NCBI GenBank assembly: GCA_037903475.1
Contig: JBAJFG010000043.1
Location: 431,509 to 495,508 of the forward strand
Origin: Ancylostoma caninum
Lineage: Eukaryota > Nematoda > Chromadorea > Rhabditida > Ancylostomatidae
DNA: 64,000 bases
Reading direction: 5' to 3'
The translations under genes and the position numbers were made by a program. Below, one piece after another: positions 60,796 through 64,000 of this stretch (position 1 is the stretch's first letter; every line of letters begins with the position of its first letter). A model generated the notes under the pieces. It saw only the letters and a list, made by a program, of their open reading frames with translations. It did not search any database and was not told where the DNA came from.

Positions 60796-62413
60796 CTGAA
60801 ATCTCAAAGATCCAGTCTTGTCGAACTATCCCTTATTTTGTGCGATTGACCACCTTTTGAACCTTTATCCAGGAATTTCTACGAAAAGTTGCTTCTCCAA
60901 AAAAAAGTTCCCTTCGATAGGTGAGTGGTCTTACCACAAGGTTAAATTTTCGGCCAGAAAATAAAATATGTTCGCTGCATAACTATATTGAAGACCAGGG
61001 CGACTGGGGTCTAAAAAAAGTGCATAGAACCACCTATCAGAGTCGATTTTGATTCCATTGAAGTTGGTTTAGACCGATTATGCATGGGAATTACTGTCAT
61101 AATGCTCCCATACCGTACTGAACTTTTCATCTCGTCTTCTACAATAATAAGATGCTCGTCCACTGCACTACTTCTTACGAACGTCGAAGACAATGACGGC
61201 CGTAGCTCCTCCCCTTCTTTGTTGTCCGCGTGTTTGTTTGCTCTTACTTCAGTGAAATTGCTTGTGAAGCTTTCCAGGGTTGTTGTGAACGCACAGTATC
61301 GTGTCACCCGCTGTTTGCTCGGATACCCAACCTCTTGAGCACTTCACCTATTTGAGAGCTCTTCGCATTCGTCGATTTCTTTCCAGACGTGTTGTCCGTG
61401 TGTTTGTATACTTGTGGGCGTTTTTTTTTGTTTAACGACAGTGGAGTAGCAGCCGTGCAATGCAGTAAGTGGTCCGACAAATATGGAGATGGGCTACTTC
61501 AGTGGGCGTGGCCAGGAGGAAGCGAACCAATCATGGTTGAGGACTGTGATTGGATACAGTATCTTCGTTGACAGTTGAGGCGCACATCTTGAGCCTGACA
61601 TCATGTGCGGAGTATAAACGCATTTAGTTTACGTTCTCATGAAGCTAAAGCTAGACGTATTGTAGTGGCTATCAATTCCACGCAAATCTGCGGACGTCAC
61701 TTTTTTCGGACGCGCCTACCGACAGCTGCCCAGCGTTTCGACAGCGAGATTTCTGAGCATCTGTCATCTCCCACGCCGCTCTAAGAGTCGCAGCAGTTTT
61801 CGGCGATTTTTATTCGATCAGCGTCAGCGCAACGTTTATTACTTTTAAGTGCTCATAACTGAATGAGCTTCTCGATTATGAGCTCTTCTTGATCAGCTTT
61901 TATTGATTTTCTGGAAGAATCCCGATTTCATAATCACTTTGAACATCTCGGCTATCTGAACAATTTCCGCAGAGCAGGTTCTCCCTACGAAAACCCGTAG
62001 AAAGATTACTCAGCCTGCCACATACTACTATTTTTTTCAAAATAGCCGTAACTAATTCGATCAACTTTCTTGTGTAATTAGTCACAACCCTATTATTCGC
62101 CACGCCCGGTTTCCTATGATCCTCGATGGAACTACTTACTCATTTTGATGGGTCCACACAAAGTCGTTGTATTTTTTTTTGTTTTCTGCTTTCTTTTTTA
62201 TCAGCTTGCTTTTCAAATCCTGAAGGAGTAGAATTTTAAGCGCATTTATCCGGGAAAACTTTTAACCACCCTATGTTACCATTTCTACTTTGTGTGTTCT
62301 CGTAGTTTTAGCACTACTTTGTCCTAATGTTTCACAAATTCTGCCTAAGTCAATCATTACGGCTCCACGCTCGAATACTGTAAAATAGGTGAATTCGCCG
62401 ACAATAAGCGTGT
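60796..62413. other. intergenic, no supported gene
   Basis: Short frames only. No domain or splice-consistent model found. Confidence 0.4.
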
Positions 62414-62421
62414 TTTCCAAC

Positions 62422-62823
62422 CAGGGATGAGCGGATTATCCGTATTCGGTAGAAATCCGGTAAAAATCCAATTTTTCATTGAACTCTATAGTTTTATCAT
62501 TTCTTAAATCTATTGATCAAGTAGTGTTTCGGGGTCAATACGTTAATGATAGGCAGTACTAGAAGATTTATCGGAATTCCGCAAAAATATACAGAGCAGA
62601 ACTTCGGATCCATTCCGCGAATTTTGATGACTAACAAGATGAAGAATTCATGCTAATTCTTCTTCACAATAATCATATCGTGTCTCACCTCTGTCATCTT
62701 TAATATTGTAGAATGTTTTTATTGCATCTGGATCACTTATCCATTATCCAGTATCAGTTATCCGGTCATTTTTGGCCGATCCGTTATCCGGGTCGTGGGA
62801 AATCTCGTATCCGCTCATCTCTG
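62422..62823. mobile_element. hAT-type MITE with 8-bp target duplication
   Basis: The ends CAGGGATGAGCGGAT and ATCCGCTCATCTCTG are inverted (one mismatch). The flanks TTTCCAAC (62414-62421) and GTTCCAAC (62824-62831) form an 8-bp target duplication with one mismatch, as hAT transposons make. The 402-bp interior is rich in TTATCCG/CGGATAA and non-coding. Confidence 0.85.
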
Positions 62824-62831
62824 GTTCCAAC

Positions 62832-63295
62832 CACGTGTGGCCCTGGATTACGGACTTGACGTCTAAGTAATTCTCAAAAAGTGTTCTGTCTCTGTATTCT
62901 GTATTCTAGTCCTCACTTAATTCTGAGGAGAATTTCGGAAATATTTTCCTGCATATTTTCATATCTCGGAGGTAGTTGTAGCGTTTGTTGCAGGTGCAGG
63001 TGCCCGAGTTTCCCAAAAAAATCATTCTATGTACTAATTGGACCTCAGAACAATCTTCGCACAGAGATGACTACACAGATTAGAAATGTGTACAACCAAT
63101 CATGCCTTTGAAGTTACAACTAATGATCTAATAAAAGTTATAATATTATTTTTACTTTTTATTATTTCTAATCATCTTAACTTCTTCAGAGTCATATTTT
63201 TGAATTAAGCTAAAGAAATTTTAATCGTAAAACTATTGCAACTAAACCCTTTTACAGCAAAAATAAATATCCTTTCCAAACTAAATTACAAAAAT
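62832..63295. other. intergenic, no supported gene
   Basis: Nothing recognised. Confidence 0.4.
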
Positions 63296-63549
63296 CTGTG
63301 ATAACTGTGCAACAGAAACGCAGCCTGAAAGGAGTAATATGTCAAGTACAAATCCTAGCGGCTTTCCTGTTGCCTTCTGCTTTTGCTGCCATCCTACCCT
63401 CAACTGCTGCATATTCTAGATCTTCTCGTTTTAGAAGCCACTGACAACGAGAAAGAATGGCAGCAAAAGAGAGAAAATGTTGCCAGGCATTGCACTCAAC
63501 ATATTATGCTGCTCGGGCAGTGATTGATTCTACAGCACAGTTATTAGAG
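63296..63549. mobile_element. MITE, CTCTGATAACTGTGC family (copy 2)
   Basis: CTGTGATAACTGTGCAACAG with AAACGCAGCC at the left is mirrored at the right by CTGCTCGGGCAGTGATTGAT with TACAGCACAGTTATTAGAG. It is more diverged than the copy at 53.1 kb. Confidence 0.65.
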
Positions 63550-64000
63550 ATGTTAAGAACTAGATGTCTGTTTATGTAGCGACATCATGGACTTTTCTGA
63601 GCCCATATCTGGTAAATTTACCCTTCGAAACAAAAACAAAACTGCTATGCACTCTTTTTTCCATTCACTCTCCAATATAATATAATTTATCCACCCACAT
63701 GTTTTCTCTGGCTCAAATAAGGTGCAGTGTCAAGAGACAGCATGAATTGACTGTGGAGCTGATTGGCGATGCATCCTCATCGAAAGAAAAAAGATATTCT
63801 CCAATGGAACGACTGGATACGCATGTCCGTGGGTTTTTCTGAGTGATATATCCAATCACACCAACACGGAGCGACATTATTCGACTGGCTGAAGCTAGCT
63901 CGATACGAGCTCTGGTTTTCTAGTCCTAGTTATTTCATCTGGACAATACCCATCTACTTCTTACTGCGTATATTTGATTTGAAACGGCGATTTGTTCCAG
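63550..64000. other. no supported gene to window end
   Basis: Nothing recognised. Confidence 0.4.

Overview
This window is nuclear DNA of a nematode, most likely a clade V (rhabditid/strongylid, hookworm-like) species. The case rests on short introns with TTTTCAG-type acceptors, short 5' leaders placed directly after an acceptor as in spliced-leader trans-splicing, Tc1/mariner and GIY-YIG Penelope-like remnants, and a very high density of small foldback and MITE elements. I cannot name the species from sequence alone.

Layout. Bases 1-12.4 kb hold no gene that I can support. They contain a foldback with an internal CCATGCA minisatellite (3.6-4.0 kb), MITE families, a Penelope-like 3' remnant and a broken mariner (10.1-10.9 kb). 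Bases 12467-17067 are one complete DNA transposon with about 780-bp terminal inverted repeats and a TA target duplication. It carries two divergent genes: a four-exon Tc1-type DD34E transposase (348 aa) and a three-exon BEN-domain/coiled-coil protein (314 aa). Both reconstruct without a broken frame. This is the most unusual object in the window. Bases 19540-23914 (+) encode a complete ten-exon cytosolic-type aspartate aminotransferase (409 aa). Convergent to it, 43891-24301 (-) encodes a complete 29-exon membrane adenylate cyclase (1069 aa; two six-helix membrane cassettes, each followed by a cyclase homology domain). All exon phases join. Its introns are full of transposon debris, including a 1.4-kb foldback, a repeat with 117-bp tandem units, GC-rich palindromes and microsatellites. 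From 44 kb to the end the DNA is mainly intergenic and repetitive: a Penelope GIY-YIG fragment (48 kb), a foldback carrying a tRNA-like sequence (50 kb), a ten-copy 59-bp minisatellite (56 kb), a few orphan exons (57.7, 58.6-59.0, 59.5-59.8, 60.3-60.8 kb) and a hAT-type MITE (62.4 kb).

Together. The two clear host genes are housekeeping and signalling genes: amino-acid/malate-aspartate metabolism and cAMP production. They lie tail-to-tail with about 390 bp between stop codons and are not functionally linked. Four copies of one MITE family (termini related to GAGAACTGGTCCC) sit in the introns of both genes. Exon coordinates were derived by hand from splice signals and frame continuity, so individual boundaries may be off by a few bases, above all in cyclase exons 3 and 4 and at the exon 16/17 junction.
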